A stretch of 64,000 nucleotides of DNA from Lepidostoma basale (Eukaryota > Arthropoda > Insecta > Trichoptera > Lepidostomatidae), in contig JAHDVF020001599.1 of assembly GCA_022606425.2 (NCBI GenBank), forward strand, positions 1 to 64,000. The letters run 5' to 3'. Shown here in pieces: positions 1 through 10,085 of the stretch. The notes under the pieces were generated by a model. That model was not told the origin of the DNA and made no database searches. It was given only the letters and a program-made list of their open reading frames with translations. Position 1 is the stretch's first letter; each line of letters begins with the position of its first letter. Made by a program: the position numbers and the translations under genes.

Positions 1-530
1 CCAAAAAAGCTAGAATGGCAGTGCACAATGGTGTTCTTCTACCGGCCCTTATATGGAAGCGAAGCATGGAACTGACAAAAGAAGGATGAAAACAGAATAA
101 ATGCAGTAGAAATGAGATCTCTTAGACAAATGTGTGGATACTCTGTGTATGATAGAGTGTCGAATGAAAATATAAAAAGTGAATGCGGTGCGAATAATGG
201 TGTCATGAACAAAATAATGAAAGGATCATTAAGATGGTTTGGACATATGGAAAGAATGAATGAAGTAAGAAAGGTAAAAAAGTATATGTTAATGATGTAA
301 ATGGAACCAGAAATAGAGGAAGACCGAGGAAAACGTGGCAATCAAATAAATCAAATATTGAATGTCGGCCATGTGAGGAGTCAGAGAAATCGACGCGCGT
401 GCATGACACGATGTATGAATGTTGAGGAATCGAGAGAAATTTGTCAAGAAAGAAAAGTGTGGCAGTCCATTCTTTTTGCCTACCCCTTCGGGGAGACGGC
501 GTGATGGTTAGTTAGTTAGTTAGTTACTTA
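1..530 (+). pseudogene. LINE-A 3' end (RTE-like ORF2 C-terminus), cut by window edge
   Basis: This is the last part of a LINE ORF2 entering from the left edge. The frame is broken into pieces: a start fragment to about 111, 112-297 (MRSLRQMCGYSVYDR then FGHMERMNE), and 301-504 (RNRRACMTRCMNVEE, ending YPFGETA and TGA). It is followed by a (TTAG)n tail at about 508-530. The block GHMERM plus a basic GRPRKTW-type stretch plus a Cys/Arg-rich end is typical of the region after the reverse transcriptase in RTE-like LINEs. The same text recurs more than 20 times in the window, so this is a repeat, not a host gene. It is dead. Confidence 0.85.
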
Positions 531-1130
531 AATATTTTATTTTTAAACGTTTATACTTGAGTTGATCTCAATTCGATTTTCTTACCAATCTCGCTACAAA
601 AAGTTAGCAGTTTTCTTCAACACTTTGGACGTGAGATTTTTCTTTAAAGCCGATATTTTTCGATGAAAATACGAAGTAAACCACAACGAAAAACGTGTCT
701 CAGAAGTGCGGCTGAAGTTCCTAACGAGGGAGCGAGTCGAACTTCCGATAGGAGAGGCTATTTCTATATGGCGGAGTTGCTGAAGAGCTAACACAACACT
801 TAATGCACACAGATGGCGCTACTCTCAGCCAGCTGTTCTCTTACTGAAGTGAGGTATTCATTTGATGAGAAAAATAGTTTTGTCTTCGAAATTCAAAGTT
901 ACGGAACAATTCAAAACAAAACTATACTTTGAAACACTTTGTAACGTTTTGTTACATACAAATATATGATAACTTTGACCACTCAACAAGTATTAAATAT
1001 GTTCGATCAACGTTGAATTAAAATGTAAGAATTAAGGGTTGAAACCGAAGCGATATGTGTATATAATATAATAATTAATATTTATCACGAAAAGAGAAAT
1101 TTCTCCTTTTTCAAAAATCATTACCTTGGA
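531..1130. other. No feature recognised
   Basis: AT-rich stretch between two LINE-A copies. A 66-codon frame on the minus strand (594-794) shows no family motif. Nothing is supported here. Confidence 0.5.
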
Positions 1131-1350
1131 CTTATTAAGACCGAGGAAAACGTGGCACGATCAAATAAATCAAATATTGAATGTCGGCCATGTGAGGAGT
1201 CAGAGAAATCGACGCGCGTGCATGACACGATGTATGAATGTTGAGGAAGCGAGAGAAATATGTCAGGAAAGAAAAGTGTGGCAGTCCATTCTTTCTGGCT
1301 ACCCCTTTGGGGAGACGGTGTGATGGTTTGTTACTTAGTTATTTAGTTGA
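1131..1350 (+). pseudogene. LINE-A 3' end, short copy
   Basis: An open frame reads RPRKTWHDQINQILNVGHV, then the Cys/Arg-rich block and YPFGETV before TGA at 1321-1323. A degraded TTAG-type tail follows. It is close in sequence to the copy at the left edge but starts abruptly at the RPRK motif, so it is a strongly 5'-truncated insertion. Confidence 0.85.
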
Positions 1351-1520
1351 TTTAGAATATATATTTTTTCTGTGGAGATAAAAATATTACAATAATCCGA
1401 TGATTTTACTGAAATATTACTAAAATAGTGTACAATCTTGTTCTGGGTGGTCCTGTAGACATAACGTGTGATAATAAGCCAATAACCACATCATTTTACA
1501 TTCCAAAGCTAATCATACTG

Positions 1521-1727
1521 CTGAATTTCAGAGGAGCGCAGCATATTGCTATCTGACGAAGTTATTTGACAGCAACATTCCCCAAAGTCTGAAACACAGA
1601 ATGTATGACCAATGCATATTTACAGTACTGACATATGGAGCAGAAACGCTTACCCTCACCAAGTCTACCATAATTAGACTTTGTGTAGCACAAAGGAAAC
1701 ACGATAGAGCCATGCAACATATAAGAC
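1521..1727 (+). pseudogene. LINE-E fragment (RTE-like ORF2, post-RT region)
   Basis: Reads KLFDSNIPQSLKHRMYDQC, then LTYGAETLTLTK and AQRKHDRAM. The string VLTYGAET followed by a basic helix is the usual sequence just after the reverse-transcriptase thumb in RTE-like LINEs of insects. A second relic of the same family lies at 5500-5575 on the minus strand. It abuts a LINE-T 3' end with no gap. Confidence 0.65.
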
Positions 1728-1862
1728 ATTTTAATGTCGAACCATCTCTCATGCGTTCTTGGTATTATTATGAATATATTAAAATTTACATGTGCTCAAT
1801 AGATGCCTTAAACATTATTATTGTGTGTAATGTCTGTTGAGATAATGAACTGATTTGATTTG
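1728..1862 (+). repeat. LINE-T 3' end with (TTGAT)n tail
   Basis: Matches the 3' ends at 18213, 54960 and 60900: ACCATCTCTCATGCG, then CTCAATAGATGCC, then TAATGTCTGTTGA, then a short ACTGATTTGATTTGA tail. Only the untranslated end is present. Confidence 0.7.
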
Positions 1863-1868
1863 AATATT

Positions 1869-2432
1869 CTATTATAATATTTTATGAATGTATACATATA
1901 CTTGTATACGAATACTGGATTTCACCCATTGCGGTTCTTTTTTTAACACAATGTGAATGGCTACCCGCCCATTAGCGCATTGTTAGAAGCCGCCTGGAAA
2001 TGTCACTCCTATCTATATGCCAAACATGGACCAGATATGTTTTACAATATTTTATGAATGTATACATATACTTGTATACGAATACTGGATTTCACCCATT
2101 GCGGGTTATCAATTCAAAGATGTTCTGCTTAATGCTTAATAAACATAAATCTTCATAGATGGCGTTAGTATGTAGATTATATAGAGTAATCTTAGAGATT
2201 AACATATATAATCAAACTGACATGTGAATTCTGGTGTTGGACTTTAACATATATACAACTTCCAAAAATTTGTCAGACTTGGTCATAAGAAAGGTGGAAT
2301 GGGGAATGTTGTAATTACATAAAGTGTGCACTAAACCCAACCAATGACAGGTCATAAGTCCTGTTAACACCTTGATCAACCATATTCAGTTTCCAATTTG
2401 CATCTTCGTCTCTATTGAGATACAATTAAAAT
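1869..2432 (-). repeat. FB1 foldback family copy, minus orientation
   Basis: The right side (2290-2432) carries the A end, ATTGAGATACAATT at the edge with GACCTGTC-type core inside. The left side carries the B end (GAATGTATAC, CTTGTATACGAATACTGG, ACCCATTGCGG) twice as direct repeats at about 1875-1935 and 2055-2115. Between them lie segments shared with the copies at 7692 and 26789. No coding frame is conserved, so this is a non-autonomous repeat. Confidence 0.7.
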
Positions 2433-2479
2433 CATGAATATTCTAAGATTGGATAAGAAATACCGAAATACATAGATAT

Positions 2480-2640
2480 TAAAGAGTAACGGATGTCGTC
2501 GAAAAGGTGTGAAAAAAACGATGTCTTTGACAGGCAAAACATGTCATTCCCATAAATTGTAATATAACTTCTAGAAAATATACGTTTTCATGTATATTAG
2601 TTACTATATACAGGTTTGAACAGTCAAAATAAAAAGATTT
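2480..2640 (+). repeat. Hammerhead-like repeat family F4, fragment
   Basis: Contains GACAGGCAAAACATGTC, a variant of the F4 signature (hairpin, GCGAAACATGTC), followed by TTCTAGAAAATATACGTTTTC, the usual F4 outer sequence. The GAA of the signature is AAA here, so any ribozyme would be inactive. Confidence 0.45.
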
Positions 2641-3514
2641 TCTTAAAACTTTTAAACGGTTTACAGTTTATAGAGTAAAATAAGCATTTAAAAAGGTATA
2701 AGTATGAAAATGAATAATCCGCAGCTTTTTATAATTCCATTTAACATTTAAAAAGATTTATTTTAATAGTTTGAAAGGAAAACTTTTTTGTGAAGGAACA
2801 AAAGTAGTACTTGCCCGACAGCTGTGAATGTTCCAAAGTTGTTTTCGTCGAGGGTTCAAAGGCAAAACATTTTATCTCCGGATTAATGACACCATTTAAT
2901 AACGCCATGTTTACAGGACATTTTTCAGTTGCGACGTTATTCCTCTCATCCTTTATTCGGGGTCATACATCAGAGACATCTGGTATAAACCTTGGGAACA
3001 TTTGTTTATAATGCGAATTACTATGGGTGAATAAAAAAAATCAGGGAGATGAGACAAATAATTAAAATACGTAAAAAAACAATAAATCAAAGACACAAAT
3101 TCCACCTCGATTGTAGATTTTCAGCAATATTTTTTATTCTATTGTTTTTACATAATACCGCAATATGAATTCAAATTAAGAATACTTTTTTTAGTATTGA
3201 TGAAGAGGTCTGTTTTATTTCAAAGTATATTTGAATATGTTAGTACGACATATTTTGCCTTTTGGAAGTTAGTATAAACTTAAGACTTTTGTGAATATTT
3301 TGAAATTTTAGGCGTTTTTCATTTGACCCTGGATTTTTTTACAAATGTGAGTCATCATGAATTACCAATCCCCAATGAAAGAATACGAATAAGCATACGA
3401 TATTTAATTGTTTTAATTATATTGCAATTTTCATTTGATGCGAAAAAGCACAACGCTCAGTATCAATTAATATCATTAAAAATATGTATCAATTAATATC
3501 ATTAAAAATATGCA
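2641..3514. other. No feature recognised
   Basis: AT-rich DNA. A 66-codon frame (2811-3011, +) begins without an ATG and has no recognisable motif. A 30-bp segment (TATCAATTAATATCATTAAAAATATG) is directly repeated in tandem near 3460-3510. Nothing else is supported. Confidence 0.45.
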
Positions 3515-3585
3515 TCATCCGACGAGATATAATTTCTGTGTCACAGATCGTCAGATCTATTAAAAGAAGAAGAAGAAGAAAAATA
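3515..3585 (+). repeat. LINE-G 3' terminus with (GAA)n tail
   Basis: CATCATCCGACGAGA to CAGATCGTCAGATCTAT followed by (AAG)n matches the 3' end at 60105-60165. Only about 70 bp remain, an extreme 5' truncation. Confidence 0.6.
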
Positions 3586-3959
3586 TGTAATTTATCATAA
3601 TATTGTGTACCATACAGTGATACTATGCTGAAGGTGGATTATGAAATAATCTTTGAAATTACGGAAACATAATCAATTAATTCCCATTGTCGATTAATCT
3701 TACAAATAAGTATTTCTTCAGGTATGTTAATACGAACGCGTTTGATTTTCGCTTTATCTGATGGCTTAGCAGCGAAACACGCCATTACATTTAAAAACAG
3801 CTTAACTTCAAGATAATACCACATCTAAAATGATGTTTCATACATTATCAAATTTTGAAATTCTTTTAATTTTAAATTATTAATAGAGGGAAAATGATTT
3901 AATGATATAATTACAAGTTTTGATTGTGATGACAGTAATACTTCTATGGTGATGGGAAA

Positions 3960-4200
3960 TGTGAAAAATGCACTAATGATTTCTTTGAGAAAGTTTTCCC
4001 GCCCTACTAAAAGAGGGCATTGATAAATAAATGTTGAAGATCACCATTTGCACCGCATTCACAAATAGGAGAAGGAGAACAGTTGATTTTGAATAGGTGG
4101 ACCAGAGTTAGACAGTGACCAGAACGATGTCTGGAGTATGTTGTAATTAGTTTTTTGCTAAGGCCGAGTTTTCGAAAACAGAGCTTGAGAGGAAACCAAA
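3960..4200 (-). pseudogene. Degraded LINE C-terminus (I/Jockey-type Cys-rich region)
   Basis: Read on the minus strand across shifting frames, it gives RHRSGHCLTLVHLF, then SPSPICECGANGDLQHLF. The pattern RSGH, then C-x-CG, then a late H is the C-terminal zinc-knuckle-like region seen after RNase H in I and Jockey group LINEs. Frame breaks show it is dead. The family assignment rests on this short motif only. Confidence 0.45.
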
Positions 4201-4358
4201 TCAGTTGGTTCGTTAAAACAAATAAATTGGTGTAAAAACAAAATATTAGATTATTTTAAATTATTGTAATTAATGCTACACTACAAATTAAGTACTTCAT
4301 TTGAAACACATTGATATGACTATAGTCAGTCTTAGCGGACAAAGAGTAAATAGTTATT

Positions 4359-4804
4359 AATTGTATCTCAATAGAGACGAAGAAACAAACTGGAAACTGA
4401 ATATGGATGATCAAGGTGTTTACAGGACTTATGACCTGTCATTGGTTGGGTTAAGCGCACGCTTTATGTAATTACAACATTCCCCATTCCACCATTGTTA
4501 TTATGATCATGTATGATACATTTTTTGGAAGTTGTATATATACTTTTTGTAAGTTGTATATATACGTTTTTTGGAAGTTGTATATATACTTTTTGTTGTA
4601 TATATTGTTTTTGGAAGTAGTATATATACAACTTCCAAAAAATGTATCATACATGATCATAATAACAATGGTGGAATGGGGAATGTTGTAATTACATAAA
4701 GCGTGCGCTTAACCCAACCAATGACAGGTCATAAGTCCTGTAAACACCTTGATCATCCATATTCAGTTTCCAGTTTGTTTCTTCGTCTCTATTGAGATAC
4801 AATT
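4359..4804. repeat. FB1 446-bp near-perfect hairpin
   Basis: AATTGTATCTCAATAGAGAC at 4359 is mirrored as its reverse complement ending at 4804. Matching continues inward through the GACCTGTCATTGG core and the GGAAGTTGTATATATA block, giving arms of about 185 bp around a spacer of about 75 bp. The spacer holds several direct copies of TTGGAAGTTGTATATATAC. Because the arms match, both strands show the same small frame (MIMYDTFFGSCIYT); this is a consequence of the palindrome, not coding. A partial B end in minus orientation follows at 4820-4870. Confidence 0.85.
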
Positions 4805-5374
4805 AAAAATTTAAATTAACCACCCACAGGTGAAAATCCAGGATTCGTATACAGATATAAGTATACATTTCACAAATATTAGTAAATAGTTATTTTATTG
4901 AAGTGTTGATACTCAGTATTGAGCCATTAGCTATTATAAGCAAGTTTGTGAAATAAACATAACTAACCCTGGGATACATTTCCTCTTCATTGTTTATTCA
5001 CCCCTCGGAAGATGGCTACACAATCAGAAGGCGAGAAAGACGGTTTTGAATTCGGAATGTGTAGAATTCATTTCAAAATTATATAAATGATTGTTACAGC
5101 TGCTCTGTTGAATGGGAACAATTCATTTTGTTTCAAATGTTGCCGCGCTGAATTTAAATTCATTCCGGGAAAACAATAATAATTTATGTACAAGAACTTG
5201 GGTATTCAAGGTTATTTAGGAGGTTTTAAAGCAACTTATTTAAAAGCTTTTCGGTCTCAATTTCAATTACTGAGCGCCCCAATTAAGTTATCTTTTTACG
5301 AATAATATGACTATAATTTTTTTTTCAAAATACATTTATTTATAACAACTTATGTGTGATAATTAATTCGAAAG

Positions 5375-5700
5375 AAAACGTATGTTTTTTAGAAGTTTTA
5401 TGATATTTTATGTGAATGATATGTTTCGCTTGTCTTAACCATTATCGAATTTTTAATTTTTACACCTTTTCGACGACATCCGTTACTCCCGACCGTATTT
5501 CACTGTTTCTTATCCGGTCTGAGAGTCTTACATATAGCATGGCTCTTTCGTGTTTCCTCTGTGCTATATTATCACATCTTCACATTTTATAATGCTTCAG
5601 AAAAGCGAAACATGTCAGTCATAAAATATAATACAACTTTTATAAAACAAACGTCTTCATTCGTATTAATTATTTTATTACAGACAACCTTCTTGACCGA
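5375..5700. repeat. F4 hammerhead-like palindrome interrupted by LINE-E fragment
   Basis: The left arm has GATATGTTTCGCTTG (5418-5432) and the right arm AAAGCGAAACATGTC (5600-5615), an inverted pair. Between them (about 5500-5575, minus strand) lies a LINE-E relic reading AQRKHERAM and LSDRIRN. The segment CGACGACATCCGTTACTC near 5472 also occurs inverted at 2490 next to another F4 copy, so it belongs to the F4 element. Confidence 0.55.
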
Positions 5701-5760
5701 GTGGTAAGTGCATTGACTGCCACCCTAAACCTTTTCGGTTTGTCTTTAAGAACGTTCAAA
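5690..5760 (+). repeat. SINE head (tRNA-derived), 5' part only
   Basis: ACCTTCTTGACCGAGTGG then GTGCATTGACTGCCACCC matches the start of the SINEs at 6903 and 47269, covering the A box. The B box and body are missing. Confidence 0.5.
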
Positions 5761-5794
5761 TGTTGATTATGCCAAAAAATATTTGATATTTCAT

Positions 5795-5900
5795 TACAAT
5801 GGCAAAACATGCCATTCACATAAAATATATTATAATACAATATAACAGTCTTCTAGAAAACAGACGCTTTCATTCGTATGATTTATTTATGGAGCTTAAT
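5795..5900 (+). repeat. F4 hammerhead-like repeat, half copy
   Basis: GGCAAAACATGCCATTC then TTCTAGAAAACAGACGCTTTC, the F4 signature and outer sequence, in a degraded form. Confidence 0.5.
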
Positions 5901-5924
5901 ATTAATATTAAATAATAATAAAAT

Positions 5925-6155
5925 AAAACGATGTTTTTTTACTAGTTCTACTTTTGTTTTTATTTCGACAGTAACCGGTTTCGCTAGGCTCGCTGGCATC
6001 GACAGACTGGTATGTCGATGCCAGCGAGCCTGGCGAATCCGGTCTCTGTCGAAATAAAGACAAAAGTGGAAATAGTTAAAAAAAACAACGTTTTACATAA
6101 TTATTATTTAAAACTAACTTCCATCAAGAGATTTTAGTAAAATCATTTGATTATC
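5925..6155. repeat. F2 hammerhead-like palindrome
   Basis: Two inverted arms each carry TCGATGCCAGCGAGCC and GAAACCGGT-type sequence. The outer right part includes CTTCCATCAAGAGATTTT, which recurs in F2 copies at 30700, 41770 and 59715. Six copies of this family are in the window. Confidence 0.7.
5969..6009 (-). ncRNA. Hammerhead-ribozyme-like motif (family F2)
   Basis: On the minus strand: stem I CAGT, box CTGTCGA (canonical CTGANGA, so A6 is T), one extra T, stem II GCCAG/CTAGC with a 5-nt loop, GAA, stem III ACCGGT, T at the cleavage position, stem I ACTG. All stems can pair, with one weak pair in stem II. The A6 change recurs in the readable F2 copies and would probably block activity. 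The partner motif on the + strand is at about 6013-6055. Confidence 0.35.
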
Positions 6156-6902
6156 AATATTTAAAATACGAGTAATATAAATGGCAAATTAATAAATTAA
6201 TGTTTGTGTAGTCTTATTATGCTCGTATTTTCATATAAGACAAAGCGAAGAAAAATATGAAACAAACTAATATTATATTTCAGTAAATTGCATAATGGTA
6301 CGCAATAAATATGGTACATACGACTTATAACACAATTTCCTGTATCAAAAAAAGTCAACAGTCAGATTCTCATATAGTCCACATTCAGCAAAACGTAGAT
6401 ACAGAGCAAGTATTATATTATATCGCCCGATAAATTCCTGGAGACATTTGTGCTGATTCTTCCTTCAGTTCCCACCGCAAACATTTAAAATGCATTAGAG
6501 TCTGGTCCGGAGTAAAAGGAGCACGCGGAAGTATTTAATAAAGCGCATTCCTGTGTCGCATTCGGGTACAAAATAAAAGGGCAGGAAATTGAAAAATTCT
6601 CTCTGGATTTCTGTACCTATGTATGTATGTGTATACCAATTTTCTGTGCACTTTTATCTCCTGTGATATCGTTAACACTTCAACTGTCAATTGTTAATGC
6701 GTTTTATTGATAACAATACATTTTATTGCTGACTTAATATTATATTACTTTCAGAACAGAAACATCAAATTAAACAATACGCCGTTTCTCCCATAGAGGA
6801 AGGCAGATACGAACTCTCAGACTGTTTATTTTAATAAGACAGAGACAGATGAACTGAAAATTAGTAAGTAGTTTTTTTTAAGTTTAAATTTATAACACTA
6901 AT
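6156..6902. other. No feature recognised
   Basis: AT-rich sequence with no long frame and no repeat shared with the rest of the window that I could see. Confidence 0.45.
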
Positions 6903-7172
6903 ACGACCTTCGTGGCCGAGTAGTGAGTGCTTTAACTACCACCACGAAGTTCCCGGGTACGATTTCAGGCGATGGCATTGTGATTGTTACACTGCCGTTG
7001 CAACGCGTTGGTCTGGTGCAAAATTCACGTGACAAAAAATGGTTAAATATATATTAGCTACCTTTCACATGTCACGAAAATCAATATGATAGCTATTCCA
7101 TTTACATCAATTTGGCTCGCGCTATAATGATATAAAGAGCGATTCAACAAGATAATAATAATAATAATAATA
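6903..7172 (+). repeat. tRNA-derived SINE, full-length but diverged
   Basis: It begins GACCTTCGTGGCCGAGTAG (A box) and has a degraded B box (GGGTACGATTTC). The body has GTGATTGTTACACTG and GGTCTGGTGCAAAATTC, and the 3' end TTTGGCTCGCGCTATAATG leads to an (ATA)n tail. It aligns along its length with the copy at 47269-47492, which has a better B box. Confidence 0.8.
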
Positions 7173-7329
7173 TCACAAATATAGAGAAACACAAAAGTCC
7201 GGATCCGGATCCAACTGACAACATTTGCACCATCTATTATAAAAGAACATTATTTTCATTTTGTTATATTATTTTTATTTACTTATTTTATTTCATATCA
7301 TTATATTTTAAATAATTTGTTTTAGATTT

Positions 7330-7515
7330 ATTTGTGGACGTTGGGCGATCAAAGCGTGCGCGGGAAATGCCTATTGGTGGCGATAAGGTTCGCAACCCAT
7401 CACAACGCGTCTCTTACGGAAGCGAAAAGCGAAGGATGGAGCGCCGCATCGGTTAAAGTGTGTTTGTAGTCCATTCTTTCTGCCAACGGCGCGATGGTTC
7501 GTTAGTTAGTTAGTT
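7330..7515 (+). repeat. LINE-B 3' end (LINE-A relative)
   Basis: GCGGGAAATGCCTATTGG to GCGATGG and a (TTAG)n tail. It is shared with 53020-53210 and ends in the same TCCATTCTTTCTGCC block as LINE-A, but the upstream sequence differs. No intact frame. Confidence 0.65.
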
Positions 7516-7544
7516 TATAATATCTGAATTTTTATATTTTATTT

Positions 7545-7640
7545 TTTGAAATGTCGCGACAGCAGTTTTGACAACCGACATTGGCATCATCGGTGTTACA
7601 AACAACGTGATCCGAGATGACACAATTTAGGTTGGTTGAA
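7545..7640 (-). repeat. F5 hammerhead-like repeat, single arm
   Basis: On the minus strand it reads ACCGATGATGCCAATG, then CGGTTGTCAAAACTGCTGTCG. This is the F5 order (box, extra T, stem II, AAA in place of GAA, stem III, C). Substitutions in the core suggest it is dead. Confidence 0.5.
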
Positions 7641-7691
7641 GGTTGGTTATGCATCGTGGGAGATAAAACAATCTATGGAAACTTTGTCAAA

Positions 7692-8226
7692 GATTAATTG
7701 TATCTCAATAGAGACGAAGATTCAAATTGGAAACAGAAAATGGTGATCGAGGTGTTTACAGGACTTATGACCTGTCATTGGTTGGGTAAAACGCACGCTT
7801 TATGTAATACAACATTCCTTATTCCACCTTTTCTTATGACCACCATGTCTGACAAATTTTTGGAAGTTGTATATAAGTTAATCTGTAACCCCACACTTCA
7901 CATGGTAGTTTCAATCTACACACTAGCGCCATCTTTGAAGATTGGATTTTAAGCATTAAGCAGAAGATCTTTTTGACGCAATGTGAAAGGCTACCGACAT
8001 TATCGTATTGCTAGATAACGCCTGAAGATGTCATTCCAATTTATATGCTATAACTTGGACCACTTTTTGTTATTACAACATTTTGAATGTATACAGATAC
8101 TTGTAGACGAATACTGGATTTTACCCATTGCGGGTTATCAATTCAAGGATTATAATCCTTGAATTGATAACCCGCAATGGGTAAAATCCAGTATTTGTCT
8201 ACAAGTATTTGTATACATTCAAAATG
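7692..8226 (+). repeat. FB1 unit plus inverted B end
   Basis: The A end (AATTGTATCTCAATAGAGAC) is at 7697 and the core follows. The B end runs from about 8088 (GAATGTATACAGATACTTG) to GGGTTATCAATTC and is followed at once by its own reverse complement to 8225. The B/B' junction is a nearly perfect palindrome with arms of about 68 bp centred near 8157. This is the best view of one complete A-to-B unit, about 465 bp. Confidence 0.8.
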
Positions 8227-8894
8227 TTTGTCAAATCAGGTATGAACAGACCTACGTCAATCAGAATAAACGATTTTTAAATATATATGTACAATGAAGA
8301 ATGATAAGTACCATGCGAAATATATTTATGAAGAGTGTAAAAAAGAGTGGATATAATGCGATATTTTAAAAAAATTATTGTAAATGACAATTTATTTTAC
8401 AAAAAGGCAATTTTTTTACTCGTTTAATCAAATAAGGATACGAAGGGTTATATAAACAATTTTTCCGCTACGATACTAGAATACTCCATTTACATAACGT
8501 CTAAAGCATACAATGCCTCGCGCATACATTGTGCAGTTTGCGTTGCATCTACGTGAAATAAAATCCACGGAAAACAATAAATTAATACGTATGCGTTATT
8601 TGTTCTATAAATCTCCTTTATTTTACTTCTATACAAACGAGATTCTAGCAAACCATTAGTTTATATGTTGAACGAATTGTATCAGCATTATTTTTATCTG
8701 TCTGGAAGTTGATAATAAAATAATTGATGCCTATTTTTTTTTTGTATATATCAGGTCATTTGAACCCAATTACTTTACACATTTTGTTAAGCTTTTATGT
8801 TGATTCTCATGATATGTGATAGGCACCAACGGCCATTTGTTTGGAAGTATGATTCTCAAAATATCTTTGGCCTGGTACTCGTATAGAATTTATG
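8227..8894. other. No feature recognised
   Basis: AT-rich, with no supported frame or repeat. Confidence 0.45.
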
Positions 8895-9003
8895 TAACAA
8901 TAAAATGGCGATAAATTAGCTACCAATGACATTATAATGATAATCAATATGATAGCTATACTCTTTACATCGATTTATTTGCACTGCAATCATGTTAATA
9001 GCT
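8895..9003 (+). repeat. SINE 3' body, truncated
   Basis: ATCAATATGATAGCTATAC and TTTACATCGATTT match the 3' half of the SINEs at 7080 and 47400. The end is cut by the LINE-C insertion that starts at 9004. Confidence 0.55.
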
Positions 9004-9375
9004 ATCCTTCTTCTTTCGGTGCCGTGTCAGGTCCCCCAAACGTTGCCAATCACTACAGCAAAGGCATTCCTATCCTGCGCCACTTGGAACAAGTTCTGAA
9101 CTTTTATTATTCCTGTCCACTCATTGATGTTCTGCAGCCAGGATAGTTGCCTTCTACCAACTCCCCGAAGTCCGAAGGAGGTGGTGTTTTTCTCCCCTTA
9201 GCACATGACCCAAATATGAGACGTTTCTATTTTTCACAGCTCTCTATTGGCTCTGGCTCTCTGAAGTGCGTCTGGATTACTGGTCCTGTTGGTCCACGTT
9301 ATACGGAGCATTTTGCGGTATATCCACATCTCAAACGCTTCCAACCGGTTCATTACATTCACTTTAAGGCAATAA
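9004..9375 (-). pseudogene. LINE-C 3' end
   Basis: Starts with (CTT)n and TCGGTGCCGTGTCAGG on the + strand, the reverse complement of the LINE-C terminus. It aligns with 39003-39512, where the frame is intact. Stops and indels break the protein. It sits directly against the SINE to its left. Confidence 0.75.
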
Positions 9376-9889
9376 CCATGTTCTTTTTTTTTTATTGAAC
9401 ATTATTTGTGCCTTCAACAGTATGGTATATTTTTTTAAAGCATTTGACACATTAAATGCCTAAAATGTTGACGCTTCAATTTCAAATAAACGTTTTCTCT
9501 GTACCTGTCATGACAGTTGAAAAAACGCTATCAAAGACAGGCTTTTATTATATCAATACTGATTGGAAACTATTTGTTTTTTCGGAAAAACAATATTCAA
9601 ACTGACATTCTAGATCCCTTAGACAATGTTTGCGCACGTATCTTCGAGAGGCAATTTATAATTTGTATTTGTTCTGAAGTTTCATCTCACCTTTATTTAT
9701 GTTCCATATCTTATGTGTCAAAGTTGTCACAAGTTAAATAATATAAGGTTTTTGAAGACGTAGCGATTCTTAATACACAGAAAATATATCCATCACTTTC
9801 AGTGACGTGGTGTAAGTAATATATCACCATTTTAGATAGTTTGTAAAATTATGTATTATTTATTGACTCGATGTTGTAATAATCTTAAT
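9376..9889. other. No feature recognised
   Basis: AT-rich. A 74-codon frame at 9517-9741 (+) has no recognisable motif and is probably chance. Confidence 0.4.
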
Positions 9890-9948
9890 ACAGATGACGA
9901 TTTTTTTATGAAATTAAAGCACTATTTTTTCAACTTTTGAGTTAATTT

Positions 9949-9993
9949 TTCTCGACGTGTTTCGCAGGCTTTACACTTTTATCATCGGGAGAA
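9949..9993 (-). ncRNA. Hammerhead-like motif (F6, minus arm)
   Basis: Stem I TTCTC pairs with GAGAA (5 bp). Box CCGATGA (U4 is C), extra T, a weakened stem II, GAA, ACACGT, C. Stem I and the 3' core are good; the U4 change and poor stem II argue against activity. Confidence 0.3.
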
Positions 9994-10014
9994 CCATATA
10001 AACAGTTAATATCG

Positions 10015-10059
10015 TTCACCTGATGATGAAGGTTTAAAGCCCTCGAAGCATGTAGAGAG
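10015..10059 (+). ncRNA. Hammerhead-like motif (F6, plus arm) with intact CTGATGA
   Basis: Box CTGATGA at 10020-10026, extra T, stem II GAAGG/CCCTC (4 of 5 pairs, about 7-nt loop), GAA at 10045-10047, then GCATGT and A at the cleavage position. Stem I pairs partly. The conserved 5' core is fully canonical; the G at 15.1 weakens stem III. Confidence 0.4.
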
Positions 10060-10085
10060 AAAAAAACTCAAAAATAGAAAAAAAA

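Larger units (their letters stand above)
9890..10085. repeat. F6 hammerhead-like palindrome
   Basis: Inverted arms: TTTTTCTCGACGTGTTTCG at about 9946 and its partner AAGCATGTAGAGAGAAAAA at about 10046, with CATC/GATG blocks inside. A second copy is at 48365-48560 in the same arrangement. Confidence 0.7.

Noticed and set aside
512..528. TTAG repeats as telomeric sequence
   Set aside because: The unit is TTAG, not TTAGG, only four or five copies long and always attached to LINE-A 3' ends.
4472..4691. Two 62-codon frames on opposite strands with the same start and end residues
   Set aside because: They are the two arms of the FB1 hairpin; identity follows from the palindrome and is not evidence of coding.
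9147..9398. 83-codon + strand frame
   Set aside because: Antisense to the LINE-C relic.
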